Shown piece by piece: positions 10,553-19,283 of a stretch of 64,000 nt of DNA (the stretch's first letter is position 1; each line of letters starts with the position of its first letter). Position numbers and translations under genes: made by a program. The stretch covers positions 1-64,000 of the forward strand of contig JAKSRH010000002.1 of assembly GCA_024403675.1 (NCBI GenBank). The letters are read 5' to 3'. This stretch comes from Saccharofermentans sp. (GTDB lineage Bacteria > Bacillota > Clostridia > Saccharofermentanales > Saccharofermentanaceae). The notes below the pieces were generated by a model, which saw nothing but the letters and a program-made list of their open reading frames with translations, did not search any database and was not told the DNA's origin.

Positions 10553-10581
10553 ATTATAATATACCGGAGTCAAAATACCAA
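10553..10581 (-). promoter_or_regulatory. Promoter of the glycogen operon
   Basis: On the minus strand TTGGTA (10581-10576), a 17-base spacer, then a perfect TATAAT (10558-10553). The predicted start lies about 30 bases before the glgB ATG. It is the only good promoter I see for the six-gene operon; no internal terminators were found. Confidence 0.75.
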
Positions 10582-10651
10582 ACACATTTACTAAAAACTT
10601 TGATTTTTTTTAGGAGTTTTTGTGCATATTTACAAAGGTTTTACATTTACC

Positions 10652-11965
10652 TTAATCCTGCTTATCAAAGACAATTGTAGATGCATCTATTTCGCCCTCA
10701 ACAGCAATAAAACAGCATGAATATTCCTCATTAGTTAAAGTAGAAATAACCTTTATACAAAAATCTGCTTTGCTTTCTGAATCAATCACAACATCACAAC
10801 CCACATTATCTACCAATGCTTTTAAATACATATCCTCTAGAAATGTTTCATCAGAAATTGTGATAGCTGTTTTGAAGTTTGGATTATAAGCAAGTACTAA
10901 CGTGCCAAATAAAGAAGTATTTTCCTTTAGCTTATCAAACATCATGTTATTCCACTCAACATAGTAATCGTCAAAATACTCTAGGCCTTCTTCACCCTTA
11001 TGGTTTGTAAGAGAATAATTACTACATAAATAATCACCTACATAATCAGACCATTTAAAGGCACCTGATGAGTTCAAATGGGCTGTATCAAAGAAATCAG
11101 CCTCATAATAAACATTATTCTCCCAAAGCCCATTAAGGAAATGAACATTATACTTATCTGCATACTCATAAACAGAATTAATATATCGCTGATTATCCTC
11201 TGTGCAATATGCTGGTGACATCACAAGCATAACCTCAATATCATTTTCCTGACAGAGCTGAATCATCATTTCAAGATAATCAAAAGATATATTCTTTTCC
11301 TCACAAACCTCTGTTGTTGGTAATAAGTCGTACTCATGCATATGATTATGAAGGTTCATTATTTGTTCGGCGTCAGTTGATCCAAGAGACTGTCCAATAT
11401 ACTGATTAACATCTGCTCCCAATTGTCCAGAAGATTCCGTTGGCATAAAATCAGATGTTGTAAGTTTGTCCCATCTAGAATGATAAAGCGAAAATGGAAA
11501 TACAAATTCCATCGTAAATTCGTCCGCAAACAAATCTTTATATAGTTCTATCTTCGTACTACTTAATGGCATATTATCAACATGTTGATGAAGATATGGA
11601 AGATGCACTACAGAATACTTCTCATCAAAAAATAATGTATAAACATCAATCACAACTACCTTAGGATTAGTATATCTAAGGGCATTTCTTAATACCCAAT
11701 AATCGACACCCAAAGACTGGCCGTAATTAGCTAAGTTATAGGAAGTAATACCATTATGATTCCATAACTCAAGAGGTAGAATACCCATAACACTATGACT
11801 AGAACCAAGAATTAATACATCATAATCATTCCCATGAGTATATAAATCTTTGTTTTTCGCTATTCCACTTTTATCTCGAGTAACCACCATCATTCCCATA
11901 AGCATAATTACAAAGAAAACGAGAGTTAATATTACTGTTAGTCCACGTTTTTTATTCTTACTCAT
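10652..11965 (-). CDS. SGNH-hydrolase-like protein, partner of MBOAT acyltransferase
   Basis: 437 aa. One membrane segment (about residues 8-28) is followed by an extracytoplasmic domain with a GSSHS block-I serine motif (54-58) and a late DTAHLNSSG motif supplying the Asp-x-x-His pair of SGNH/AlgX-like esterases. In alginate, peptidoglycan and exopolysaccharide O-acetylation systems such a protein takes the acyl group delivered across the membrane by an MBOAT protein and puts it on the polymer. The MBOAT gene is directly upstream (8-base gap). The polymer here is not identifiable. Confidence 0.8.
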   Translation of the reverse strand: MSKNKKRGLTVILTLVFFVIMLMGMMVVTRDKSGIAKNKDLYTHGNDYDVLILGSSHSVMGILPLELWNHNGITSYNLANYGQSLGVDYWVLRNALRYTNPKVVVIDVYTLFFDEKYSVVHLPYLHQHVDNMPLSSTKIELYKDLFADEFTMEFVFPFSLYHSRWDKLTTSDFMPTESSGQLGADVNQYIGQSLGSTDAEQIMNLHNHMHEYDLLPTTEVCEEKNISFDYLEMMIQLCQENDIEVMLVMSPAYCTEDNQRYINSVYEYADKYNVHFLNGLWENNVYYEADFFDTAHLNSSGAFKWSDYVGDYLCSNYSLTNHKGEEGLEYFDDYYVEWNNMMFDKLKENTSLFGTLVLAYNPNFKTAITISDETFLEDMYLKALVDNVGCDVVIDSESKADFCIKVISTLTNEEYSCCFIAVEGEIDASTIVFDKQD

Positions 11966-11973
11966 CTAGCACC

Positions 11974-13362
11974 TCAGAACTGGAAGTAAATGAAAGCGGC
12001 CTGTTCAAATCCAGCTCCCCATACTCCGACAAGTAATATAAAAGCAATAAAACTAGCTACCAAAAATGCTCTTATAACTGGATTAAGAGACATGAGTTTT
12101 CTACGAAAACAAACACCTCTTCTCTTAAAGATATCGCTAACAATCAACACAAAAATACACAGTATAAGAACGACCATTTGTCTTCTGCCAATTCCAAACG
12201 TTAGAGAATGGTCAAATACTGTTGGGGATAATAAATTTCTTAATGCAACCAATGCTTCCCTACAAGATTTTGCTCTGAAAAACACCCATGCAATATCTAC
12301 CATAACGAAAGTAAAAAAGCCCCCCACTGCCTTTCCAATAAAAGTCTTTCGCTTATGGTTAAGCTTTAAGATGTTTTCAACAACTTGATAAAGTCCATTA
12401 AGTCCACCCCAAACTGTAAAATTTATAGCGGCACCATGCCATAGCCCACTAACCAACAATACAATCATTATGTTTATATATTTTCGACAAGTACCATTAC
12501 GACTACCACCAAGTGGAATATAAAGATAATCTCTAAACCAAGATGTAAGCGAAATATGCCAACGTCTCCAAAAATCAGAAACGGTAGTAGACAAATAAGG
12601 AGCATCAAAGTTCTCAGTCAACTTAAATCCCATAAATTTCGCGCAACCTAAAGCAATAATAGAATAGCCAGCAAAGTCACAATATATTTGCACAGCAAAC
12701 ATTACTGCTGCAATAACGATATACAAACCATTATAAGAGCTAACATTATCAAATATTCTATTTACTATTACACTAGCCCTATCAGCAATACACAATTTAA
12801 TAAAATAGCCCCAAAGCATTAAATAAAAACCTTCACGAGCATTATCGTAATCAAACTTATGCTCTGTCTTCAACTGTGGTAAAAAATCTCTACTTTTTTC
12901 AATAGGACCGGCAACTAATTGTGGAAAAAAAGACACAAATAAGGCGTATGTTATAAAATTATGTTCTGCAGGAATATCCCCACGATAAACATCCATGGTA
13001 TAACTTAGTGCTTGAAATGTATAAAAAGAAATACCAACAACTGCAACAAGATTAAGCGAGACATTAGGCAACATATTTGCATATTTAAAAACAAACAAAA
13101 CAAATAAATTTATCGAAAAACTGCCTAATACACAAAGCTGTTTTTGCTTAGTATCATTTCCAGCTTTTTCTGTAAGTATTCCACTTACAAAGGAAATCAC
13201 AGTAGAAAACATCAAGAGTAATATATGCACTGCACTCCACTGCATATAAAAGAAATAACTTGCAGCCAAAAGCCAAACATTTCTACTTCTATTAGGCAGT
13301 AAAAAATAAAAAATAACTGTTATTGGAAAAAACAGTAGAAATCCAAATGAATTAAACAGCAT
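11974..13362 (-). CDS. MBOAT family membrane O-acyltransferase (AlgI/PatA-like)
   Basis: 462 aa, polytopic with about ten hydrophobic segments. It has the signature SDFWRRWHISLTSWFRDYLY near the middle, then PLGGSRNG, and WHGAAINFTVWGG with the active-site His. These proteins move acyl (usually acetyl) groups through the membrane for modification of extracellular polysaccharide or peptidoglycan. It lies between the epimerase (16-base gap) and the SGNH gene (8-base gap), so the three are probably co-transcribed. Confidence 0.88.
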   Translation of the reverse strand: MLFNSFGFLLFFPITVIFYFLLPNRSRNVWLLAASYFFYMQWSAVHILLLMFSTVISFVSGILTEKAGNDTKQKQLCVLGSFSINLFVLFVFKYANMLPNVSLNLVAVVGISFYTFQALSYTMDVYRGDIPAEHNFITYALFVSFFPQLVAGPIEKSRDFLPQLKTEHKFDYDNAREGFYLMLWGYFIKLCIADRASVIVNRIFDNVSSYNGLYIVIAAVMFAVQIYCDFAGYSIIALGCAKFMGFKLTENFDAPYLSTTVSDFWRRWHISLTSWFRDYLYIPLGGSRNGTCRKYINIMIVLLVSGLWHGAAINFTVWGGLNGLYQVVENILKLNHKRKTFIGKAVGGFFTFVMVDIAWVFFRAKSCREALVALRNLLSPTVFDHSLTFGIGRRQMVVLILCIFVLIVSDIFKRRGVCFRRKLMSLNPVIRAFLVASFIAFILLVGVWGAGFEQAAFIYFQF

Positions 13363-13378
13363 TTAAGAAACTCCTCTA

Positions 13379-14629
13379 TCAGATATCCTCTGCAAGAGTC
13401 TCCTGAATTCTAATAAATTCAATACACATTCTTCCTACATGGAACGGTCCTTTCCAATCACAAACAAGTGGTTCTGAAAGGTTAGGTGAACCATCCTGTG
13501 CAACATCAAAGTACCATTCAGCAGGGTGTGTGCCATGAATCATGTACTGCTTAACAAAATTCCAAATAGAATGAACTGCATCATAGTAGTATTCGCATTC
13601 TGGATGCTTAAGATATGCATTCAAGAATCCGAGCATAGCCTCAGTCTGAACCCACCAATAACGCTGCTCATTCATAACACCATTCTCACACTCGAGAGCA
13701 ACAGATCTACCATCAAAAGCAGAATTATATACCTGATTTGCAAGAGCATCAGAATAGAAACTCATTCTCTTAGCAAGATTATCATCATGAAGTGTCTTGC
13801 ACATTCTCTCAATAAGCCAAGAAACTTCAATATCATGACCAAAAGAAGTGAGATCAATTACTGAATTAAAATTCTTATCAAAGAATACTTCCTGACGAGC
13901 CTTGTCAGCATTATAAAGCTTATACTCAAAAGTATCGTATATACCAACTACCTTCTCCTTAAATGGAAGATCGATACCTTCTCTATAAAGAGATGAATAT
14001 GCCTGCATAATATTAATAAGTGTATTCGTAGAACGGAATGCAGTTACACCATTCTCAGATGTCTTCTCATTAACTATAGGCTGAAAATCAACAGTAAACT
14101 GTTCAAGATAACCCGTCTCGTCTTTACACTTAAGTTCAATTGTATTCTTCATCTTACGAGCAATCTTAATTGCCTCTTCATCAGAAGAAACTTTGTAATA
14201 AGAAACAAGTGCATAAATTGTAAAGGCAATATTATAAGTATGCTTTGTAGTATCAGCTGGCTTACCATCATAAGTAACAGACCAATAAACACCACCATTT
14301 TCCTGATCGTAAAAATTGTCTCTCAAATAACGGAAAGCATATCTAGCTGAATCGAGAACATCCAAAGATGAATAGCCTTCATCCTGAAGCTTGGACTCAC
14401 TAAGAAGTCCATCCATACAAAGCTGATAAACATTAGCAAAAAACCAAAGAACGCGGCTATTAAGAACACATCCCTTATTAGCCATCTTGTCAGCAACATG
14501 GTCTGCACCCATATATCCGTAGAAGCCACCATACTCATTGTCTCTCATGTTAAGCCAGAAAGGAACAATGTCATGTATAAGGTGTCTTTTCAACTCTGGA
14601 GTAATTGGTGATGTAGATGTTGTACGCAT
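13379..14629 (-). CDS. AGE-family sugar 2-epimerase (cellobiose 2-epimerase-like)
   Basis: 416 aa, an alpha/alpha-barrel epimerase most like cellobiose 2-epimerases of ruminal clostridia (HDIVPFW, NEYGGFYGYM, LNSRVLWFFANVY). Two of the expected catalytic histidines are present, in SFGHDIEVSWL and KGPFHVGRM. The segment that reads NTHLH in cellobiose 2-epimerases as I remember them is NTLIN here, so a third conserved His may be missing and the substrate may differ. The start at 14629 has GGAGG upstream; an in-frame extension to 14674 is less likely. It is the first gene before the MBOAT and SGNH genes. N-acylglucosamine 2-epimerase is the main alternative name. Confidence 0.8.
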   Translation of the reverse strand: MRTTSTSPITPELKRHLIHDIVPFWLNMRDNEYGGFYGYMGADHVADKMANKGCVLNSRVLWFFANVYQLCMDGLLSESKLQDEGYSSLDVLDSARYAFRYLRDNFYDQENGGVYWSVTYDGKPADTTKHTYNIAFTIYALVSYYKVSSDEEAIKIARKMKNTIELKCKDETGYLEQFTVDFQPIVNEKTSENGVTAFRSTNTLINIMQAYSSLYREGIDLPFKEKVVGIYDTFEYKLYNADKARQEVFFDKNFNSVIDLTSFGHDIEVSWLIERMCKTLHDDNLAKRMSFYSDALANQVYNSAFDGRSVALECENGVMNEQRYWWVQTEAMLGFLNAYLKHPECEYYYDAVHSIWNFVKQYMIHGTHPAEWYFDVAQDGSPNLSEPLVCDWKGPFHVGRMCIEFIRIQETLAEDI

Positions 14630-14681
14630 CAGAAACCTCCGAATAACATTCTTTGACTCATATAATAATAACACCTAGCAA

Positions 14682-14721
14682 ATAAAAAAACGACAGGAAT
14701 GTAAAAAATTCCTGTCGTTTT
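14682..14721 (-). terminator. Terminator of the 2-oxoacid oxidoreductase operon
   Basis: A 14-bp perfect stem (14708-14721 with 14687-14700) around a 7-base loop is followed on the minus strand by a T-rich tail, 24 bases past the gamma-subunit stop. Confidence 0.9.
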
Positions 14722-14745
14722 AACATAATTATCAGTTATTTAACA

Positions 14746-15285
14746 TTACTGAGCGTATTCAGCACCCTTATCAAAAGCTGCCATATTACCAGGGATAAAC
14801 TTATGTCTTCTCTCTGGGAGGATCTCATAAAGAGCAGACTCAAATGTATCTCTCTTAATGCATCCTGTAGCTGTTGCAAGACAACCAATCATAGAAATAG
14901 TAGCAAAAGCCATATTTCCAAGCTCAGTAGCAATCTCAGAAGCTGGCATTGGAATGTACTTAATATCGTCTCTTGTTGGCTCGTATGAGAACAAAGAAGA
15001 ATCGATAATAAGAATAGCACCTGGCTTCAAATAAGATTCGAACTTCTCAGCAGAAGGCTGATTCAAACATACAACTACATCAGCATAGTTAACTACAGGA
15101 GAACCGATTGGCTCATCTGAAATAACTACTGAACAGTTAGCTGTACCACCACGCATCTCTGGACCATAAGATGGGAACCAAGATACCTCGTGGTCATCAT
15201 AAAGAGCAGCCTCAGCAAGCATCTTACCTGCGGAAAGGATACCCTGACCACCAAAACCTGCAAGAATTACGGAAAAGTCTACCAT
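14746..15285 (-). CDS. 2-oxoacid:ferredoxin oxidoreductase, gamma subunit
   Basis: 179 aa. The gamma domain has the typical start VILAGFGGQGILSAGKML, then PSYGPEMRGG and NMAFATISMIGCLA. It forms part of the enzyme that oxidatively decarboxylates a 2-oxoacid to acyl-CoA and reduces ferredoxin. The start at 15285 follows a strong AGGAGG, one base after the beta-subunit stop; a start at 15309 would run through the ribosome-binding site. It is the last gene of the four-gene operon delta-alpha-beta-gamma. Confidence 0.92.
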   Translation of the reverse strand: MVDFSVILAGFGGQGILSAGKMLAEAALYDDHEVSWFPSYGPEMRGGTANCSVVISDEPIGSPVVNYADVVVCLNQPSAEKFESYLKPGAILIIDSSLFSYEPTRDDIKYIPMPASEIATELGNMAFATISMIGCLATATGCIKRDTFESALYEILPERRHKFIPGNMAAFDKGAEYAQ

Positions 15286-15286
15286 A

Positions 15287-16060
15287 TTAAGCCTCCTCCT
15301 TCTTTGCAAGATTATTTACATCGATATCAGCGCCCTTGAAGCAACCAAGTGGATACTGAGGAATCATCTTCTCCTTAAGCCACTCCATAGCCTCTACTGG
15401 CTCCTTACCCCAGTTAGTAGGACATGTAGAAAGGAACTCTACCATTGTGAAGCCAAGACCTGCCATCTGAATCTGAAGAGCCTTCTTAACAGCCTTCTTA
15501 GCATTCATGATGTTCTTATAATCTGTAAGGCAAACACGCTCTACATAAACTGCACCTGTAAGGTTAGAAATGAGCTCAGATACATTAATTGGGTAACCCT
15601 GGTAAGAAGCATCACGTCCAAAAGGAGATGTTGTTGTTACCTGACCCAAAAGTGTTGTAGGAGCCATCTGACCAGATGTCATACCATATACAGCATTGTT
15701 AACGAAGAAAGTAGTAATCTTCTCTCCTCTAGCTGCTGCATGAACAATCTCAGCAGTACCGATAGAAGCAAGGTCTCCATCACCCTGATATGTGAATACA
15801 ACCTTATCCTTAAGGGATCTCTTAATACCTGTAGCTACAGCTGGAGCACGACCGTGAGCAGCCTGAACTGCATCACATGCAAAGTAATCATAGCTGTTAT
15901 ATGTACATCCTACAGATGCAACAGATACTGTATTCTCAAGGATACCGAGCTCTACCATAGACTCAGCAATAATTCTGTGGATAATACCATGAGTACATCC
16001 AGGACAATAGTGGAAAGGCTTTGATGTAAGGCCCTTTGTTGGTTCAAAAACAACTGCCAT
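15287..16060 (-). CDS. 2-oxoacid:ferredoxin oxidoreductase, beta (TPP-binding) subunit
   Basis: 257 aa. It has the thiamine diphosphate/Mg motif GDGDLASIG followed by FFVNNAVYGMT, and early cysteines in HYCPGCTHG and SVGCTYNSYDYFACD. Its first base overlaps the last base of the alpha-subunit stop, indicating translational coupling. The subunit set is that of a 2-oxoglutarate or branched-chain 2-oxoacid enzyme, not pyruvate:ferredoxin oxidoreductase, which is usually one long chain in clostridia. Confidence 0.93.
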   Translation of the reverse strand: MAVVFEPTKGLTSKPFHYCPGCTHGIIHRIIAESMVELGILENTVSVASVGCTYNSYDYFACDAVQAAHGRAPAVATGIKRSLKDKVVFTYQGDGDLASIGTAEIVHAAARGEKITTFFVNNAVYGMTSGQMAPTTLLGQVTTTSPFGRDASYQGYPINVSELISNLTGAVYVERVCLTDYKNIMNAKKAVKKALQIQMAGLGFTMVEFLSTCPTNWGKEPVEAMEWLKEKMIPQYPLGCFKGADIDVNNLAKKEEA

Positions 16061-17136
16061 TATACGTTACCTCCTTCACGAATCTTGATAATCTCATCAA
16101 GGATTTCCTTCTGTGTAGGGAGGTTACCACCATTACGTCCATAGAAGTGAACTGGCTTCTTTCCAAGAACAGCAAGACGTACATCCTCTACCATCTGACC
16201 CTGTGAAAGCTCAACATCAAGGAATGCCTTAACATTTGGCTTATCAGCTACTTCAGAGATAATCTTACTTGGGAATGGCCAGAGAGTGATTGGTCTAATC
16301 ATACCAACCTTAATACCCATCTCAGCAGCCTGCTTGATAACGTTCTTACAAATTCTAGAACATGTAGAATATGCAACGAGTACAACCTCAGCATCATCTG
16401 TGCCGATTTCCTCGTAACGAACCTCATTCTCCTGGATATAAGCATACTTCTCAGAAAGCTCTTTATTCTTAGCTTCGAGATCATCTGGATCAATATAAAT
16501 AGAAGTAACTGTATTGTGGAAATCTCTACCACCACGACCTACTGCAGCCCATGGCTTCTCGATTTTCTCAATAGGCTCCTCATCACGGAAAGCAACTGGC
16601 TCCATCATCTGACCAAGAGTACCATCACCCATAATCATTGCGAGCATTCTGTACTTATCAGCGAGATTAAATGCCTCTACTGTCATCTCATAGAGCTCCT
16701 GTACGGAAGCTGGAGCGATAACGATATTTCTATAGTCACCGTGTCCACCACCCTTTACAGCCTGGAAGTAGTCACTCTGAGCTGGGAGAATACCACCAAG
16801 ACCAGGGCCTGCTCTTACGATATTTACAACTACAGCTGGAAGCTCAGCACCAGCAATGTAAGAAATACCTTCCTGCTTCAAGGAAATTCCTGGAGATGAG
16901 GAGGATGTCATTGCTCTAGCACCAGCAGCTGCTGCACCATATACCATGTTAATAGCAGAAACCTCAGATTCTGCCTGTACGAAATTACCACCGATCTGAA
17001 CCATCTTCTTAGCCATGTAGTGCATTACTTCAGTCTGTGGTGTAATAGGATATCCAAAATAATTACGGCAGCCTGCTCTAATTGCAGCCTCGGCAATTAC
17101 CTCATTACCCTTCATCAAAACTCTCTTCTGTGCCAT
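16060..17136 (-). CDS. vorB: 2-oxoacid:ferredoxin oxidoreductase, alpha subunit (VorB-like)
   Basis: 358 aa. Characteristic motifs are GYPITPQTE near the N-terminus, QAESEVSAINMVYGAA, TSSSSPGISLKQEG and GDGTLGQMMEP. The C-terminal part matches domain II of the pyruvate-oxidoreductase alpha family. Proteins of this length and gene order are commonly named VorB (3-methyl-2-oxobutanoate dehydrogenase subunit) in clostridia. The substrate could be 2-oxoglutarate or branched-chain 2-oxoacids; sequence reading alone does not decide. The gene lies 4 bases after the ferredoxin subunit. Confidence 0.88.
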   Translation of the reverse strand: MAQKRVLMKGNEVIAEAAIRAGCRNYFGYPITPQTEVMHYMAKKMVQIGGNFVQAESEVSAINMVYGAAAAGARAMTSSSSPGISLKQEGISYIAGAELPAVVVNIVRAGPGLGGILPAQSDYFQAVKGGGHGDYRNIVIAPASVQELYEMTVEAFNLADKYRMLAMIMGDGTLGQMMEPVAFRDEEPIEKIEKPWAAVGRGGRDFHNTVTSIYIDPDDLEAKNKELSEKYAYIQENEVRYEEIGTDDAEVVLVAYSTCSRICKNVIKQAAEMGIKVGMIRPITLWPFPSKIISEVADKPNVKAFLDVELSQGQMVEDVRLAVLGKKPVHFYGRNGGNLPTQKEILDEIIKIREGGNV

Positions 17137-17140
17137 CTTA

Positions 17141-17347
17141 TCACCTCTCGACCATGATTACGGAATCAGGACACTGTACTGCACAGAACGCACAACCAAT
17201 ACACTTGGACAAATCTGTACATACTGCAGGATGGTATCCCTTAGTATTCAATCTGCTCTTATCGAGCTCAAGAAGGTTCTTAGGACAAGCAGCAACACAA
17301 AGGCCGCAGCCCTTGCAGAGGTCATCATTAAATGTAACTTTTGCCAT
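17141..17347 (-). CDS. 2-oxoacid:ferredoxin oxidoreductase, delta subunit (2[4Fe-4S] ferredoxin)
   Basis: 68 aa. Two cluster motifs are visible, CKGCGLCVAACP (about 11-22) and CIGCAFCAVQCP (about 49-60), the pattern of a two-[4Fe-4S] ferredoxin. It passes electrons from the TPP site to soluble ferredoxin. It is the first gene of the operon, with a well-formed promoter about 35 bases upstream. Confidence 0.93.
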   Translation of the reverse strand: MAKVTFNDDLCKGCGLCVAACPKNLLELDKSRLNTKGYHPAVCTDLSKCIGCAFCAVQCPDSVIMVER

Positions 17348-17382
17348 AGTCTTTCCCCTTTTACATAAACTTACAAGGAAAC

Positions 17383-17411
17383 ATTATAAAACAGATGCTA
17401 TACACCTGCAA
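17383..17411 (-). promoter_or_regulatory. Promoter of the 2-oxoacid oxidoreductase operon
   Basis: On the minus strand TTGCAG (17411-17406), a 17-base spacer, then a perfect TATAAT (17388-17383). The predicted transcript starts about 30 bases before the ferredoxin ATG. Confidence 0.75.
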
Positions 17412-17455
17412 ATACATATTATTTGATATTTTTTATAAAAGTGAGCTTTTTCTCT

Positions 17456-17687
17456 CTATATTTGTCTGCCGTCTAATATCTTTTCAAACCACACCATATC
17501 ATAGACGTTTCCGAACTTTTTCCGCACCTACTAAAAGTGCCAAGTGCTTTGTATCCCATCTTTGTATGGAAGTGTGAGCTATCATTAGTCAAATACTCAT
17601 CATCACCTATAGCAACGCAAGCATAAAGATTAGTATATCCCTTAGTAATTCCTGAGAATCCTCTAAAGTTACACCAGTTATTTTCAT
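17456..17687 (-). pseudogene. Broken GNAT acetyltransferase gene (large internal deletion plus frameshift)
   Basis: Three pieces of one GNAT gene lie in different frames. From the ATG at 17687, after an AGGAAA site, the reading is MKITGVTLEDSQELL, a typical GNAT N-terminus. A second frame then gives GITKGYTNLYACVA, DDEYLTNDS and HFHTKMGYKALGTF, the usual C-terminal acetyl-CoA-side segment. A third frame gives KKFGNVYDMVWFEKIL, the usual ending of phosphinothricin-type acetyltransferases, up to a stop at 17456. Only about 232 bases remain of the roughly 500 expected, so the central domain is deleted. The 76-codon ORF that can be drawn here (17473-17703) mixes these frames and is not a real gene. 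Confidence 0.8.
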
Positions 17688-17720
17688 ACTTGTTTCCTGC
17701 CAAAGTTTTTTCTAATTATA

Positions 17721-17750
17721 CACAAAAAAGCCTCGACCGAAGTCGAGGCT
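17721..17750 (-). terminator. Terminator of the SPFH gene
   Basis: A 9-bp GC-rich perfect stem (17729-17737 with 17742-17750) has a TTCG loop on the minus strand, followed by a TTTTT tail, 28 bases after the SPFH stop. Confidence 0.92.
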
Positions 17751-17778
17751 CGTTAATTGTGAAATTCTATAAGATGGA

Positions 17779-19119
17779 TTAGATCTTATTACCACACTCT
17801 GGGCAGAACTTACCAAGAGGTGAACCATCAGCTGGCTTGTATCCACAGTTAGGACAAGCAAGTGGAGCTGCTGCTGGCTGTGGCTGACCACAGTTACCAC
17901 AGAACTTACCTGTATTTGTCTGTCCGCAAGAACATGTCCAACCTGCTGCTGGAGCTGGCTGAGGCTGACCGCAGTTACCACAGAACTTACCTGTGTTACC
18001 GCCCTGACCACAAGAGCATGTCCAACCTGCTGCTACTGCTGCAGCTGCTGGAGCTGCTGCTGCCTGCTGAGCCTGCTGCTGACCAAGGAAGTTAAATGCT
18101 GCAGCTGTACCTGTCTGGCCACCTGCCATACCGCCCATCATACCGATACCCATCATACCGTTAACAGCACCATTTGGATTTGCACCAGCGAGCTTCATAG
18201 CCTCTGTCTGTCCGAGTACTGCCTGAGCTGCAAGAGCATTTGGATCAGAACCATACATCTTTGCCTGATCAACTTCTTCGATTCTCTGACGAGACTTATC
18301 ATCAGGTGTGATACCGCCAATAGCTACTGTATCAATGATGAGACCTCTCTTCTGGAGCCATTCCTCATCGAGAGCTTCCTGCATGTATCTTCTAAGTCTA
18401 CCCTGCTCTGCTGGGAGATCAGCGAACATAATCTTATCAACACTACCGCACTTATTAAGTACCTCTGTCATGTTGTCGATAAACTCTTCTCTTGGCTGCT
18501 TAGGATCAGCTGGTGTACCCATAAGATCCTGTACTGTGTAATCAGAAGCGAAGTTACCAGAAATTGCTCTAAAGAATGTTACTGGATCCTCAATCTTAAA
18601 GGAGAACTTACCATTAAGTCTGATATAAATATTACGATACTCTGGATCGTGATATGGGATAGGAGACTTTGTACCGAAGTTCTGATCACGGACTTCCTGC
18701 ATGTTAACAAAGTATACTCTCTGCTGCTTTGCAAGCTCTCCACCATTCTTCATACGCTCCCATGTATCCTTAACAGAAGCCTTAACATTCTCAAGGAACT
18801 TACCACCACCAAATACGGATGGAGAAGTAGAAGAATCCCAAGTATACATACCTGCCTCAGTAGTAAAATCAACTACCTTACCAGCATCTACAAGAAGAAG
18901 TGCTGTTCCCTCAGGTACAGCGATCTTAGAACCGTTAGAAATAATCTCAGCGCTACCCTTATTCTTACCTTTTACGATCTGAGCAGCACCTCTCTTAGCG
19001 AGAACGTTCTGACCAAGTGCATCGCATGTAAAGAACTCGAGGTACTGATCAGCAAACTCTGAATTAATGGACTCACGTACGTTACCAATGATATTGGCAC
19101 CAAGCTTTAATAAACCCAT
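17779..19119 (-). CDS. SPFH-domain protein with C-terminal zinc ribbons (virion-core-like family)
   Basis: 446 aa. An SPFH/band-7-like domain fills about residues 20-330. A Met/Gly-rich linker and a Gln/Ala-rich stretch follow, then three zinc ribbons. The first two are near-perfect tandem copies (AAGWTCSCGQ...TGKFCGNCGQPQP) and the third is CPNCG...CPECG. Such proteins are often annotated as virion core protein after a poxvirus relative; they are cellular and thought to form membrane-associated or cytosolic scaffolds. The start at 19119 has TTGGAGG 9 bases upstream; an extension to 19194 lacks support. It appears to be transcribed alone. Confidence 0.88.
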   Translation of the reverse strand: MGLLKLGANIIGNVRESINSEFADQYLEFFTCDALGQNVLAKRGAAQIVKGKNKGSAEIISNGSKIAVPEGTALLLVDAGKVVDFTTEAGMYTWDSSTSPSVFGGGKFLENVKASVKDTWERMKNGGELAKQQRVYFVNMQEVRDQNFGTKSPIPYHDPEYRNIYIRLNGKFSFKIEDPVTFFRAISGNFASDYTVQDLMGTPADPKQPREEFIDNMTEVLNKCGSVDKIMFADLPAEQGRLRRYMQEALDEEWLQKRGLIIDTVAIGGITPDDKSRQRIEEVDQAKMYGSDPNALAAQAVLGQTEAMKLAGANPNGAVNGMMGIGMMGGMAGGQTGTAAAFNFLGQQQAQQAAAAPAAAAVAAGWTCSCGQGGNTGKFCGNCGQPQPAPAAGWTCSCGQTNTGKFCGNCGQPQPAAAPLACPNCGYKPADGSPLGKFCPECGNKI

Positions 19120-19174
19120 TTGTAATTCCTCCAACTGAAAAATTTGTGCATGTTGTTTAACACATTCTGCAAAA

Positions 19175-19203
19175 AGTTTATCATAGTAAAACACTTTTTA
19201 CAA
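19175..19203 (-). promoter_or_regulatory. Possible promoter of the SPFH gene
   Basis: TTGTAA (19203-19198), 17 bases, TAAACT (19180-19175) on the minus strand, about 50 bases before the ATG. The match to consensus is moderate. Confidence 0.45.
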
Positions 19204-19283
19204 TTTCTTTTAGTTGCTAATTAGCCGCCCACACACCTAATAATCAGCAAAAAACAAAGGGATATTTCGCCCCCAAAACAATA

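Noticed and set aside
10600..10630. AT-rich inverted repeat past the start of glgB
   Set aside because: The stem is A/T only, so it is not a convincing terminator for the preceding gene set.
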